The notes beneath the pieces are model-generated. The model made no database searches and was not told where the DNA came from. It was given only the letters and a program-made list of their open reading frames with translations. The translations under genes were made by a program, and so were the position numbers. This document shows positions 1 to 11,852 of a stretch of 48,349 nt of DNA, one piece after another. This DNA comes from Eutrophovita sp913057845 (GTDB lineage: Bacteria > Pseudomonadota > Gammaproteobacteria > Burkholderiales > Eutrophovitaceae). The DNA lies in NCBI GenBank assembly GCA_963925895.1, contig CAWUVH010000017.1, positions 1 to 48,349 on the forward strand, given 5' to 3'. The first letter of the stretch is position 1. Each line of letters starts with the position of its first letter.

Positions 1-2537
<2,537 letters not shown>

Positions 2538-2738
2538 CTATAGCCTTGCATACCACAACAAATTCGCAACACTATAGGATTGCTTGTGTACTACTTATTA
2601 CTAGAATTCTAAAATTATCAAGAGAACATGTTTGCGCATACAAAAACTTCTTGCATACATAACAATACAATCTTTAAACCCATGATCTAATACGCCACCT
2701 CACATAAAAGTGACACATTAAATCTACTTCTTCCATAT

Positions 2739-2750
2739 TGTTAAAGAACA
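2739..2750 (-). promoter_or_regulatory. boxA antitermination element in the rRNA spacer
   Basis: On the minus strand the sequence reads TGTTCTTTAACA, an almost exact match to the rRNA boxA (E. coli TGCTCTTTAACA). NusB/NusE bind this element to keep RNA polymerase from terminating at Rho sites. Its position, between tRNA-Ala and 23S, matches the second boxA of other rRNA operons. A related copy is in the 16S leader (4803-4813). Confidence 0.8.
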
Positions 2751-2767
2751 CTTCACCACTATAAAGG

Positions 2768-2805
2768 GTGAGAACTAAGGAGTCGTGAGACTCCGTACTT
2801 CTCAC
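2768..2805 (-). other. Spacer hairpin downstream of tRNA-Ala
   Basis: The outer arms GTGAGAA (2768-2774) and TTCTCAC (2799-2805) and the inner arms GGAGTC (2779-2784) and GACTCC (2789-2794) are both perfect. They are separated by a symmetric 4+4 internal loop and capped by a 4-nt loop. No T-run follows, so it is not a terminator. A role in spacer folding or RNase processing is inferred. Confidence 0.55.
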
Positions 2806-2841
2806 TCTTCATCACCCCAACCAGATCGTTTTGCCTGTTTT

Positions 2842-2917
2842 TGGTGGAGCTAATCGGGATCGAACCGATGACCCCCTGCTTGCAAAGCAGGTGCTCTCCC
2901 AGCTGAGCTATAGCCCC
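2842..2917 (-). tRNA. alaT: tRNA-Ala (anticodon UGC)
   Basis: This is a 76-nt cloverleaf on the minus strand, GGGGCTA...TAGCTCC plus A and an encoded CCA. The anticodon loop TTTGCAA gives UGC. The acceptor stem carries the G3-U70 pair that defines alanine tRNAs. It lies 13 nt downstream of tRNA-Ile in the 16S-23S spacer, the usual arrangement. Confidence 0.97.
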
Positions 2918-2930
2918 TTATTCAGGTCGT

Positions 2931-3007
<77 letters not shown>

Positions 3008-3037
3008 GGTCTAGTGATAGTCTCGAGTTCAACAGAC

Positions 3038-3058
3038 AGCTAAAGCATGTGAGTACTT
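3038..3058 (-). other. 3' arm of the 16S rRNA processing stem
   Basis: These 21 nt, transcribed just after 16S, are complementary to the leader segment 4773-4793 over their full length with one G-U wobble. Long stems of this type, enclosing the whole 16S, are the classical RNase III substrate in rRNA precursors. The pairing is seen directly; the cleavage is inferred. Confidence 0.85.
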
Positions 3059-3093
3059 CGCGAAGCAAAACATTATGTTGCTTGCTATTACTC

Positions 3094-4633
<1,540 letters not shown>

Positions 4634-4772
4634 AATCCAATTGCTCTTACTCAAAAGATTCCATTAACAAGAATCCATAAGTATGAGCACTTCATATACT
4701 GCAAAATACTATTTTTATGAGCAGCTAGTGCCTAAGCACTAGCACACGCATCCATAAAATCTCACAAACACA

Positions 4773-4793
4773 AAGTACTCACACGCTTTAGCT
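4773..4793 (-). other. 5' arm of the 16S rRNA processing stem
   Basis: This leader segment pairs with 3038-3058 over 21 positions (20 Watson-Crick, one G-U). It lies about 40 nt downstream of the predicted transcription start and about 140 nt upstream of mature 16S. Confidence 0.85.
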
Positions 4794-4802
4794 ATCCGAT
4801 TT

Positions 4803-4834
4803 TTTAAAGAACATTCCGCTGTTTGTTTAGCGGA
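4803..4834 (-). promoter_or_regulatory. rRNA leader antitermination region: boxB-like hairpin and boxA
   Basis: On the minus strand the hairpin TCCGCT (4834-4829), an 8-nt loop and AGCGGA (4820-4815) is followed almost at once by TGTTCTTTAAA (4813-4803), which matches boxA. The hairpin-then-boxA order is that of rRNA nut-like sites that load the Nus antitermination complex. The predicted transcription start is next to the hairpin, so the RNA would begin with it. Confidence 0.7.
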
Positions 4835-4841
4835 GGCGCGA

Positions 4842-4869
4842 ATTATACCGGCCTACAGAACGCGGTCAA
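4842..4869 (-). promoter_or_regulatory. rRNA operon promoter
   Basis: On the minus strand a -35 TTGACC (4869-4864) and a perfect -10 TATAAT (4847-4842) are separated by 16 bp. They are followed by a GC-rich discriminator (TCGCGCC), typical of stringently controlled stable-RNA promoters. AT-rich sequence upstream (4870-4890) could serve as an UP element and abuts the tyrS stop codon. Transcription should start near 4835. Confidence 0.85.
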
Positions 4870-4889
4870 GGGTTTATTGCAAATATATG

Positions 4890-6083
4890 TCAATTAATTG
4901 TAATTCGTGCAAATTTACGCTTCCCCAGCTGTAAAACTACTGTGTCACCGCTACTAATCTCAGCTGATCTATCATCAACCTTCTCGCCGTTAATGCGTAC
5001 GCCACCCTGCTGAATTGCCCTGATTGCCTCTGATGTACTAGCGGCCAGGCCCGACAGCTTAATCGCGTTAACGACTGCAACAGCTCCGTTGTTCGCATCT
5101 AGAGAATACTCAGGCATCTCGTCAGGTACCCCGCCTTGCCTAAAACGCGATTGAAAATCTTGCAACGCATGTATTGCTGCTGCTTCATCATGAAACCGTG
5201 TGACGATTTCATGGCCAAACATTACCTTTATATCGCGCGGGTTTCTCCCTTCCTTCACTTCTGCCTTCCATATATCAACTTTTGCTATGCTCTCAAATGA
5301 AAGAAGCTCTATATACCTCCACATCAATTTGTCTGAAATAGACATTAGCTTTCCAAACATATCTGAGGGCGCATCCTCGATTCCGATATAGTTATTTAGC
5401 GATTTGGACATCTTATTGACGCCATCCAATCCCTCTAATAGAGGCATAGTTATAATACTTTGTGGATCTTGGCCCGCGTTTCTCTGTAGCTCACGGCCAA
5501 CCAATAGGTTAAACTTTTGGTCGGTCCCGCCTAACTCAACATCAGCCTTCAGCGCGACTGAGTCATAACCCTGAACCAGCGGATACAAGAATTCATGAAT
5601 CGCAATGGGCTGACCACCTTTATAGCGCTTGCCAAAATCATCTCGCTCTAGCATCCGAGCGACGGTGTAACTTGAGGCCAGCCGGATCATCTCTGATGAC
5701 GATAAACGATCCATCCATGTGGAATTGAAAGCGATCTCGGTTAAGTCTGGATCTAGAATTTTGAAAACTTGTTTTTGATACGTCTCCGCATTAAAGACAA
5801 CCTCTTCTTTAGTTAGCGGGGGGCGGGTGATATTTTTTCCAGTTGGATCACCGATCATGCCAGTAAAATCACCAATTAGAAAAATTACATGATGCCCTTG
5901 ATCCTGAAAATGTTTCAATTTGTTGATCAAAACAGTGTGGCCAAGATGGAGATCTGGCGCGGTGGGGTCAAAGCCTGCCTTGATACGCAACTTCCCCTTC
6001 TTTTTTAATTTTTCAATTAAGGCTTCTTCTGAGATTAATTCCTCTACCCCACGCTTAATAATTCTTAATTGCTCGTCAAACAC
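4890..6083 (-). CDS. tyrS: Tyrosine--tRNA ligase
   Basis: This enzyme charges tRNA-Tyr with tyrosine in the cytosol. The 397-residue protein has the class I HIGH-type motif as HLGH (residues 46-49) and KMSKS (224-228), the LGGTDQKFNLL tyrosine-pocket region (about 184-194), and a C-terminal S4 RNA-binding domain (about 335-397). KMSKS rather than KFGKT puts it in the second bacterial TyrRS subfamily (TyrZ-like). The start is GTG at 6083 with GAGG 7 nt upstream. It diverges from the M23 peptidase, an arrangement common in betaproteobacteria. There is no terminator between its stop and the rRNA promoter, so tyrS transcripts may run into the rRNA operon. Confidence 0.97.
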   Translation of the reverse strand: MFDEQLRIIKRGVEELISEEALIEKLKKKGKLRIKAGFDPTAPDLHLGHTVLINKLKHFQDQGHHVIFLIGDFTGMIGDPTGKNITRPPLTKEEVVFNAETYQKQVFKILDPDLTEIAFNSTWMDRLSSSEMIRLASSYTVARMLERDDFGKRYKGGQPIAIHEFLYPLVQGYDSVALKADVELGGTDQKFNLLVGRELQRNAGQDPQSIITMPLLEGLDGVNKMSKSLNNYIGIEDAPSDMFGKLMSISDKLMWRYIELLSFESIAKVDIWKAEVKEGRNPRDIKVMFGHEIVTRFHDEAAAIHALQDFQSRFRQGGVPDEMPEYSLDANNGAVAVVNAIKLSGLAASTSEAIRAIQQGGVRINGEKVDDRSAEISSGDTVVLQLGKRKFARITIN

Positions 6084-6201
6084 TCAAATGCCTCATTTAT
6101 AAATTTAGGTGGATAGCAAATAGCACTGAAGTCTTACTCATATTTCGAGATTAAATCGGCTACTGACACCGATTTATATCTGATAAAATTTGTCAACTTC
6201 A

Positions 6202-7548
6202 ATGACCCTTAAAATTGAATTGAGCTACATAATATCGCACATCAAGCTGTTGACCCAGCTCGGCCGCACGTTCTTTGCTAAATTAGCGACTATCCTACTG
6301 CTACTCACTTTTGGGTCTATCGTCGCCTTTGGTTATTCCTCCGGGGAATCACTCTCCAGTATTGAACAAAGAAAAGTAACTCAAACACTAGACATATCAA
6401 CGGTTACTAGCGACGAACTCAGCGACCTCGGTGTTTTTGTTAGAGAGAAAATAGTTAAGAGAGGGGATACATTTTCAAGAATTCTTGGTCGCCTCAAAAT
6501 CGACAACCTCGAACTCTCTAAATTCTTATCATCATCCAAAGAGGCCAAAAAACGATTAAAACTTAAGGCTGGCGATTCCATTCGATCCCTTAGCGATCAC
6601 AATGGTGCGATTATCAAGATAACCATCCTGACTCGGAGTGGGAAGGCTACGGATATCATCCCAGCTGACGTTGGATTTGAAATAGTTCCAACTGCATTTG
6701 AGAGCCGACACTTATTCGGCTCGGGAATTATTCAATCCTCGCTATATGAGGCGCTTGAAACCAGTGGTATTTCAGACAAGCTCGGCTCAGAAATGGCCGA
6801 TATACTGTCTAGCGAAATTGATTTTAATCGAGACATTAGAGGTGGAGATCGATTCTCAGTATTGTATTCAGCAAACTATTTAGATAATGCTTATATCTCC
6901 TTCGCTCAAATTCAAGCCTTAGAGTTCATTAACGACGGCGAAGTGCATAGGGCGTATTTCTTTAAAGATCCCGAGACAGGTCGAAGCGCTTTCTATACGG
7001 AAGACGGTCAAAACGTTAAAAATGCATTTCTGAGGTCCCCTCTTAAATTTTCTCGAATTACATCGGGGTTTTCAAAACGTAGGCTTCATCCCGTATTGAA
7101 GAAATGGCGGTCACACAAAGGTGTTGACTATGGCGCCGCGACAGGCACACCAATCATGGCAGCGGGCAAAGGAACAATCAGATATCTCGGCACCAAAGGT
7201 GCTTACGGCCGCTTTATAGAGATACGTCACGCGAATGGTGTATCAACTCGGTATGCACATCTGTCCAAATACGCTAAAAAACTGAAGAAGGGCTCCAAAG
7301 TAGAACAGGGGCAGATAATCGGTTACGTGGGCAAAAGCGGCTTAGCAACTGGTCCCCATCTGCATTATGAGTTTTTAGTGAATGGGGGCCAGGTAGACCC
7401 GTCCAAAGCGGTCATGCCACCGGGGCCTCCCATCAGCACAAAACTTAAAGATGAATTTACGTCGCAAGTGGCGGCAGCAAGACTGCTTCTAGATAGGCTA
7501 GATCAGACCACATTAAATCAACCTGATGAGCCAAGCATACTTAATTAA
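6202..7548 (+). CDS. Periplasmic M23 (LytM-type) peptidoglycan endopeptidase, MepM-like
   Basis: This is a predicted murein DD-endopeptidase that cuts peptide cross-links to allow wall growth. Counted from the ATG at 6202 it has 448 residues. An N-terminal membrane anchor (about residues 20-44) is followed by an OapA/LysM-like region with a VKRGDTFSRIL motif (about 86-96), and the C-terminal M23 domain. Zinc and catalytic residues are visible in SHKGVD (H305, D309), YAHLS (H353) and GPHLHYEF (H386, H388). An upstream in-frame TTG at 6190 would add four residues; neither start has a clear ribosome-binding site. It diverges from tyrS. In many relatives anmK follows, but here erpA lies directly opposite. 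Confidence 0.92.
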   Translation: MTLKIELSYIISHIKLLTQLGRTFFAKLATILLLLTFGSIVAFGYSSGESLSSIEQRKVTQTLDISTVTSDELSDLGVFVREKIVKRGDTFSRILGRLKIDNLELSKFLSSSKEAKKRLKLKAGDSIRSLSDHNGAIIKITILTRSGKATDIIPADVGFEIVPTAFESRHLFGSGIIQSSLYEALETSGISDKLGSEMADILSSEIDFNRDIRGGDRFSVLYSANYLDNAYISFAQIQALEFINDGEVHRAYFFKDPETGRSAFYTEDGQNVKNAFLRSPLKFSRITSGFSKRRLHPVLKKWRSHKGVDYGAATGTPIMAAGKGTIRYLGTKGAYGRFIEIRHANGVSTRYAHLSKYAKKLKKGSKVEQGQIIGYVGKSGLATGPHLHYEFLVNGGQVDPSKAVMPPGPPISTKLKDEFTSQVAAARLLLDRLDQTTLNQPDEPSILN

Positions 7549-7586
7549 TACTCAATTGCTCAAGAGTCCAATCGACCAAGCAACAA

Positions 7587-7937
7587 CTATGCAGAAAAAG
7601 AAGATCCGCATCCACAGGTCGACGTGGCATTAGGATTCTTAATGACAAATTGAGCACCATCGATACCTTCCTGATAATCGATTTCAGCACCAACAAGGTA
7701 TTGATAGCTCATCGCATCGATCAATAACTGAACCCCGTTTTTCTCAACTTGAGAATCGTCCTCGTTTATCTCCTCATCAAAGGTGAATCCGTACTGAAAT
7801 CCTGAGCACCCTCCTCCGGATACAAATACCCTCAATTTGAGATCTGCGTTACCTTCCTCAACAATCAGCTCTTTGACTTTACTTGCGGCTGACTCAGTAA
7901 AAATTAGTTTTTCCGCCTTCTGGGCAACGACTTCCAT
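7587..7937 (-). CDS. erpA: Iron-sulfur cluster insertion protein ErpA
   Basis: This is an A-type carrier that delivers Fe-S clusters to apoproteins, including isoprenoid-pathway enzymes. It has 116 residues with the three invariant cysteines of the family: C44 in GGGCSGF, and C108 and C110 in the C-terminal TCGCGSSF. The start ATG at 7937 has GGAGAG upstream. ErpA is preferred over IscA because of this sequence pattern and its neighbours: no isc genes are near, and erpA next to argC is a common betaproteobacterial arrangement. It lies 104 bp downstream of argC on the same strand and may have its own promoter there. Confidence 0.93.
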   Translation of the reverse strand: MEVVAQKAEKLIFTESAASKVKELIVEEGNADLKLRVFVSGGGCSGFQYGFTFDEEINEDDSQVEKNGVQLLIDAMSYQYLVGAEIDYQEGIDGAQFVIKNPNATSTCGCGSSFSA

Positions 7938-7987
7938 TATTACTCTCCATTTGCATATGCACGTGAGACTCGAAATAAAAATACAAG

Positions 7988-8011
7988 TTTCATAGATAGA
8001 ACCCTATGAAA
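7988..8011. repeat. 8-bp dyad upstream of erpA
   Basis: TTTCATAG (7988-7995) and CTATGAAA (8004-8011) are perfect inverted arms with an 8-nt loop, in the 104-bp gap between argC and erpA. A long A-run follows on the plus strand, so on the erpA/argC strand the T-run comes before the hairpin, which does not suit an argC terminator. It could be an operator or simply a hairpin. I cannot assign it. Confidence 0.35.
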
Positions 8012-8041
8012 AAAAACTCTATTTTTAGTCAGTTTTCCCGA

Positions 8042-9076
8042 CTATGGTACCAGACCAAGCCCATTTAATCCCATCTTCTCGTCTAAGCCAAACATTATGT
8101 TCATATTTTGAATTGCTTGACCAGAAGCACCTTTAACCAAATTATCAAGCACCGAAATCACAACAACAGAGCCCTGATCTTCAGAGACCTGCACACCAAT
8201 CTTACAGAAATTTGATCCTCGAACCGATCGCGTATCAGGGAACTGGCCGCCTGGCAGCATATCCACGAATGGTTCCTCCTTAAAGAAATTTTCAAATGAC
8301 TCCCTAACTAAACTGGAATCACCCTCAGTCAGGTTAGCATACAACGTTGCCAATATGCCTCGGTTGATCGGCAACAGATGAGGCGTAAACTTCAGCTTAA
8401 CGTCCCCTCCGGTTACCCCGCTCAAAACTTCGACTATTTCAGGGTGATGTCGATGGCCATCTAAGCCATACGCTTTAAAATTATCACCAACTTCAGAATA
8501 AATAATACTCAACTCTTTCTTTCGACCAGCACCACTGGCTCCAGACTTAGCGTCAGCAATCAACGACGCAGGGTCAATAAGCCCTGATGCCAAAAGAGGT
8601 GCGAACCCCAACTCGATAGCCGTCGCGTAACAACCAGGATTACCCACGATGCGAGCAGTTTTTATTTTTTCTCTGTTAATTTCCGGCAGACCATACACAG
8701 CCTCTTCCAGAAGATCCTGGGCGCCGTGCTCAGGGCCATACCACTTTTCCCATTGAGAGAGATCTTTCAACCTAAAATCAGCAGCAAGATCAATCACACG
8801 CACGCCTGCCGCCACTAACTCTCGAGCTTGCTCCATCGCTACGCCATGAGGTGTGGCAAAAAAAACAACATCACAGCCGATCAATGTGGTCAGGGTGGGT
8901 TTCTCAAACGTTAAATCAACATGCCCTCGCAAACTCGGGAATATGTCCCCAACACTTACACCTTCTTCGGCCCTTGACGTAATGGCTCCGATGCGCGCCT
9001 CAGGATGCATGCTGAGCAACCGCATCAGCTCGACACCTGTGTAACCGGTTCCCCCTACAATTCCTACGTTCAACAT
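8042..9076 (-). CDS. argC: N-acetyl-gamma-glutamyl-phosphate reductase
   Basis: This enzyme catalyses the NADPH-dependent reduction of N-acetylglutamyl phosphate to the semialdehyde, the third step of arginine synthesis. The 344 residues are typical. The N-terminal nucleotide-binding motif is GIVGGTGYTGVEL (residues 5-17), and the catalytic cysteine is C149 in GNPGCYAT. The HRHHPEI segment near residue 208 is also conserved. It starts with ATG at 9076. It is downstream of rplM-rpsI on the same strand but separated from them by a strong terminator-like hairpin, so it probably has its own promoter between 9077 and 9138. Other arg genes are not in the window. Confidence 0.97.
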   Translation of the reverse strand: MLNVGIVGGTGYTGVELMRLLSMHPEARIGAITSRAEEGVSVGDIFPSLRGHVDLTFEKPTLTTLIGCDVVFFATPHGVAMEQARELVAAGVRVIDLAADFRLKDLSQWEKWYGPEHGAQDLLEEAVYGLPEINREKIKTARIVGNPGCYATAIELGFAPLLASGLIDPASLIADAKSGASGAGRKKELSIIYSEVGDNFKAYGLDGHRHHPEIVEVLSGVTGGDVKLKFTPHLLPINRGILATLYANLTEGDSSLVRESFENFFKEEPFVDMLPGGQFPDTRSVRGSNFCKIGVQVSEDQGSVVVISVLDNLVKGASGQAIQNMNIMFGLDEKMGLNGLGLVP

Positions 9077-9138
9077 AAAAATCTCTATCGTTTATTAAAA
9101 GTTTACCAATCAATACAACTATACAACATCAGTCCAAT

Positions 9139-9166
9139 AAAAAAGGCCGCTGAAGCGGCCTTTTTT
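9139..9166 (-). terminator. Bidirectional rho-independent terminator after rpsI
   Basis: A perfect GGCCGC / GCGGCC stem (9145-9150, 9155-9160) with a 4-nt loop is flanked by six A and six T residues. It ends the rplM-rpsI transcript on the minus strand and would work in either direction. Confidence 0.92.
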
Positions 9167-9183
9167 AAAAGTACAACGTAGAG

Positions 9184-9582
9184 TTATCGCTTTGAAAACT
9201 GCGGTTTACGTCGTGCTTTTTTCAAGCCAACTTTCTTTCGCTCAACTTCGCGAGCATCTCGCGTAATCAAACCAGCCTGACGCAATGCTGGTTTTAGCGA
9301 CGCATCGTAATCAACTAGCGCACGAGCAATTCCATGTCGAACTGCTCCCGCTTGGCCTGTCTCGCCACCACCTGAGACATTAACCTGTATATCAAATGTC
9401 TTTAGCGACTCAGTAACCTCGAGCGGTTGCCTCACTAACATTCGTCCAGTTTCTCTTGAGAAAAACTGATCTAAGGGCTTTTTATTAACCACAATGTTGC
9501 CTGAGCCAGCTTTAATGTAGACTCGAGCTACCGCAGCTTTTCGTCTTCCAGTGCCATAATTCGCTTGGTTTGCGTAAGCCAT
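9184..9582 (-). CDS. rpsI: 30S ribosomal protein S9 (uS9)
   Basis: This small-subunit protein has a basic C-terminal tail that reaches the decoding-site tRNAs. It has 132 residues with the family motif GTGRRKAAVARV near the N-terminus and the conserved C-terminus KARRKPQFSKR. It is paired with rplM 13 bp upstream, the near-universal arrangement, and followed by a strong terminator. Confidence 0.98.
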   Translation of the reverse strand: MAYANQANYGTGRRKAAVARVYIKAGSGNIVVNKKPLDQFFSRETGRMLVRQPLEVTESLKTFDIQVNVSGGGETGQAGAVRHGIARALVDYDASLKPALRQAGLITRDAREVERKKVGLKKARRKPQFSKR

Positions 9583-9595
9583 CTAAATTACCTTT

Positions 9596-10024
9596 TTATA
9601 GTTCAAGTGCCTGAGGCTGTTGCGCCGTATGCGGGTGCTCTGCACCTGGGTACACTTTTAGTTTTTTGATCATTGCGTAACCCAATGGCCCCTTAGGCAA
9701 CATTCCCTTGACAGCTAATTCCAATGCCCGCCCAGGAAACTTGTCTTGCATCTTTTCAAAGTTTGTTTCGTACAATCCGCCCGGATACCCACTGTGACGA
9801 TAGTACTTCTTATCTTTAGCTTTATTACCCGTAACCCTCAACTGCCCAGCGTTAACGACGACAACAAAGTCGCCCGTATCAACATGGGAAGTGTAGATGG
9901 CCTTATGTTTACCTCTGAGCCGTCGGGCAATCTCCGTTGCGATGCGACCAAGAACTTTATCTTTCGCATCGACCACATACCAACTGCGATCAACTTCACT
10001 CTCTTTTACGCTAATAGTTTTCAT
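9596..10024 (-). CDS. rplM: 50S ribosomal protein L13 (uL13)
   Basis: This is an early-assembly large-subunit protein. It has 142 residues, the same length as in E. coli, with family segments WYVVDAKDKVLGRIATEIA (residues 16-34) and KGMLPKGPLGYAM (106-118). The start is ATG at 10024 with GGA upstream. It is first in the rplM-rpsI operon and has a strong consensus promoter in the 120-bp gap behind tatC. Confidence 0.98.
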   Translation of the reverse strand: MKTISVKESEVDRSWYVVDAKDKVLGRIATEIARRLRGKHKAIYTSHVDTGDFVVVVNAGQLRVTGNKAKDKKYYRHSGYPGGLYETNFEKMQDKFPGRALELAVKGMLPKGPLGYAMIKKLKVYPGAEHPHTAQQPQALEL

Positions 10025-10080
10025 TCAAAATCCGTAACTTACACTTCAGTATTGCCGATTCATGCCGGCGAAGGGGACGA

Positions 10081-10109
10081 ATTTTATAATGGCCGCCATT
10101 CGGTGTCAA
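10081..10109 (-). promoter_or_regulatory. Promoter of rplM-rpsI
   Basis: On the minus strand a perfect -35 TTGACA (10109-10104) and a -10 TAAAAT (10086-10081) are spaced by 17 bp. They lie in the gap between the tatC stop and the rplM start, with about 50 nt of leader. This marks the boundary between the long mla-his-tat run and the ribosomal protein operon. Confidence 0.8.
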
Positions 10110-10144
10110 CGATAACTCGAGGAGTTAGGTCTTAAGGAGCTTAA

Positions 10145-10897
10145 TCAATCCTCACCAAGCCGCTCTCGCTTGTCCGCCTTTTTTTCAAGTATCGCGGCAA
10201 TAAACAAACCGATCTCGTACAGTATCCATATTGGAAACGCGAGCAACAACTGAGATATGACGTCCGGCGGCGTAAAAATAGCCGCGATAACGAAGGCGCC
10301 AACGACAACGTATGGCCTTGATTCTTTTAGCTTTTCTATGCTAACTATACCCATGCGCGTTAAAATGACGACCACTATAGGTGTCTCAAATGCAAGTCCG
10401 AAGGCAAGAAACAACGTCAAAACAAAATCAAAATACTTTTGGATATCAGTATTCATTTCGACCCCTTCAGGGGTGAAGGCTGCCACAAAATGAAAGACGG
10501 TTGGGAAAACGACAATGTAGGCAAAAAGACAGCCAACCAAAAATAGTATCGTGCTGGTGGCGATCAAGGGCACAACCAGACGTTTTTCATGGGTGTAAAG
10601 GCCTGGTGCAACAAAGGCCCAGACTTGATACAAAACAACTGGCAATGCCACTACGAATGACGCAAACATTGTGACTTTTATGGGGACGAAAAACGGTGCA
10701 GCGACCTCAACCGCAATCATAGTTGAACCTTCTGGTAACGCCTCTATCAACGGTGCGGCGAGTAAGGAGTAGATATCCCGCGCCCAATAAAACAGCGTAA
10801 AAAATACAATGAACAGAGCAGCCATCGCCTTTATTAAACGATTCCTCAGCTCAATTAAATGTGAGATAAACCCTTCAGCACCACTCAAGATAGACAC
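10145..10897 (-). CDS. tatC: Sec-independent protein translocase TatC
   Basis: TatC is the core receptor of the twin-arginine translocase, which recognises RR signal peptides and exports folded proteins across the inner membrane. The 250-residue protein has six hydrophobic segments. Near the N-terminus is the conserved HLIELRNRL (residues 13-21), and in the fourth/fifth transmembrane region is the conserved glutamate in FGLAFETP (E171). The annotated GTG start (10897) sits too close to its AAGG; a TTG at 10888 has that AAGG at an 8-nt spacing and would shorten the protein by three residues. It is last in tatABC, at the distal end of the mla-his-tat run. Confidence 0.96.
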   Translation of the reverse strand: MSILSGAEGFISHLIELRNRLIKAMAALFIVFFTLFYWARDIYSLLAAPLIEALPEGSTMIAVEVAAPFFVPIKVTMFASFVVALPVVLYQVWAFVAPGLYTHEKRLVVPLIATSTILFLVGCLFAYIVVFPTVFHFVAAFTPEGVEMNTDIQKYFDFVLTLFLAFGLAFETPIVVVILTRMGIVSIEKLKESRPYVVVGAFVIAAIFTPPDVISQLLLAFPIWILYEIGLFIAAILEKKADKRERLGED

Positions 10898-10934
10898 CTT
10901 TGCAATCGGAAATTTGGCATTTTGTCAAAAGATC

Positions 10935-11555
10935 TCAACCGAGCTCACTGTTTTTTTTGACTTCCACCGATTGATCTTTATCAGACGATTCTGAGTCGCC
11001 TTGAACTGTTTCGCTAATTTTTGAACCGAAACCAAGGCCAGCCATCAAGTCGATACCCTTAGGCTGCTTCCCTGCAACCCCAAGAGACTCTGTTGCTTCA
11101 ACGCCGCCTTCCGCCTGCTCAGCAACGTCCGGCTTCTGCCCCGCATCACTTGTCGCTTCGTCCCCTTCAGAAGTTGTCGCTTCATTCACCTCGGGGTTTG
11201 TCGACTCCAGCGCCACACTCGGGTCCACCTTGGGCTTGGGGTCTTGAAGTCCTTCTTTAATTGTCTTTTGAACACTTTTATCAACATCTTGAACCTCAGA
11301 CTCAATAAAATTGACCTGTTGAGACACACTATCTTGTATCTCTTCTGCGGTCTCTTTCATCGATTTTTGGAGCGCCTTGAGTTCCTCTAACTGCATCTCC
11401 TTGCTGATGTCCGATTTGACGTCAGAAACATAACGCTGCATCCGGCCAAAAATGTGCCCTAACGTTCGCGCCACCTTAGGTAACCGCTCAGGGCCGATGA
11501 TTACCAGCCCTACGACCGCGATCACCATAACTTCCATGACGCCAAAATTAAACAT
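10935..11555 (-). CDS. tatB: Twin-arginine translocase subunit TatB
   Basis: TatB acts with TatC in the signal-peptide receptor complex. It has 206 residues: a single N-terminal transmembrane helix (about 5-21), the GPERLPKVARTLG hinge/amphipathic helix typical of TatB (about 21-33), then DVKSDISKEMQLEEL. A long acidic Ser/Thr/Glu-rich tail with little conservation follows (about 90-206). The GPERLP motif distinguishes it from TatA, which here has FGTKKL. It lies between tatA and tatC. Confidence 0.95.
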   Translation of the reverse strand: MFNFGVMEVMVIAVVGLVIIGPERLPKVARTLGHIFGRMQRYVSDVKSDISKEMQLEELKALQKSMKETAEEIQDSVSQQVNFIESEVQDVDKSVQKTIKEGLQDPKPKVDPSVALESTNPEVNEATTSEGDEATSDAGQKPDVAEQAEGGVEATESLGVAGKQPKGIDLMAGLGFGSKISETVQGDSESSDKDQSVEVKKNSELG

Positions 11556-11586
11556 ACAGGAATCCGCTCATCCGCTGACCGATCGA

Positions 11587-11823
11587 CTAAGCGTTAGATC
11601 GATCTTTAGTTTCAGTCTCAGCCTCTATAACGGTGCTCGAATCCTGCTTTTCATTCAGCTCGGTTTTCTTAGCGCCCTCTTCCTCGTTGACTTTGACGCC
11701 ATCTTTAAATCCCTTAACGGCTTTGCCAAGATCTCCTCCAATATTGCCTAGTTTCTTGGTGCCGAACACCAAAACAACCACAACAAGAACGATAACCCAA
11801 TGCCATATACTAAAAGATCCCAT
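11587..11823 (-). CDS. tatA: Twin-arginine translocase subunit TatA
   Basis: TatA oligomerises around TatBC to form the transport path. The gene begins with three consecutive ATG codons (11829, 11826, 11823). I chose the third because GGAG then lies 8 nt upstream and the family N-terminus (GSFSIWHWVIVL) begins there, giving 78 residues. It has one transmembrane helix followed by FGTKKL and an amphipathic helix (LGNIGGDLGKAVKGFKDG), then a charged tail. Confidence 0.95.
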   Translation of the reverse strand: MGSFSIWHWVIVLVVVVLVFGTKKLGNIGGDLGKAVKGFKDGVKVNEEEGAKKTELNEKQDSSTVIEAETETKDRSNA

Positions 11824-11852
11824 CATCATAACTCCTCACTCTATCCTGTAAC

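Larger units (their letters stand above)
2538..2841 (-). other. tRNA-Ala to 23S internal transcribed spacer
   Basis: This 304-nt stretch has no open frame worth calling. In transcription order it holds a two-part hairpin just after tRNA-Ala (outer arms 2768-2774 and 2799-2805, inner arms 2779-2784 and 2789-2794 with a GTGA loop), a boxA antitermination site (2739-2750), and AT-rich sequence leading to the 23S 5' end. The part next to 23S would normally supply one arm of the 23S processing stem; its partner lies beyond the 23S 3' end, outside the window. Confidence 0.8.
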
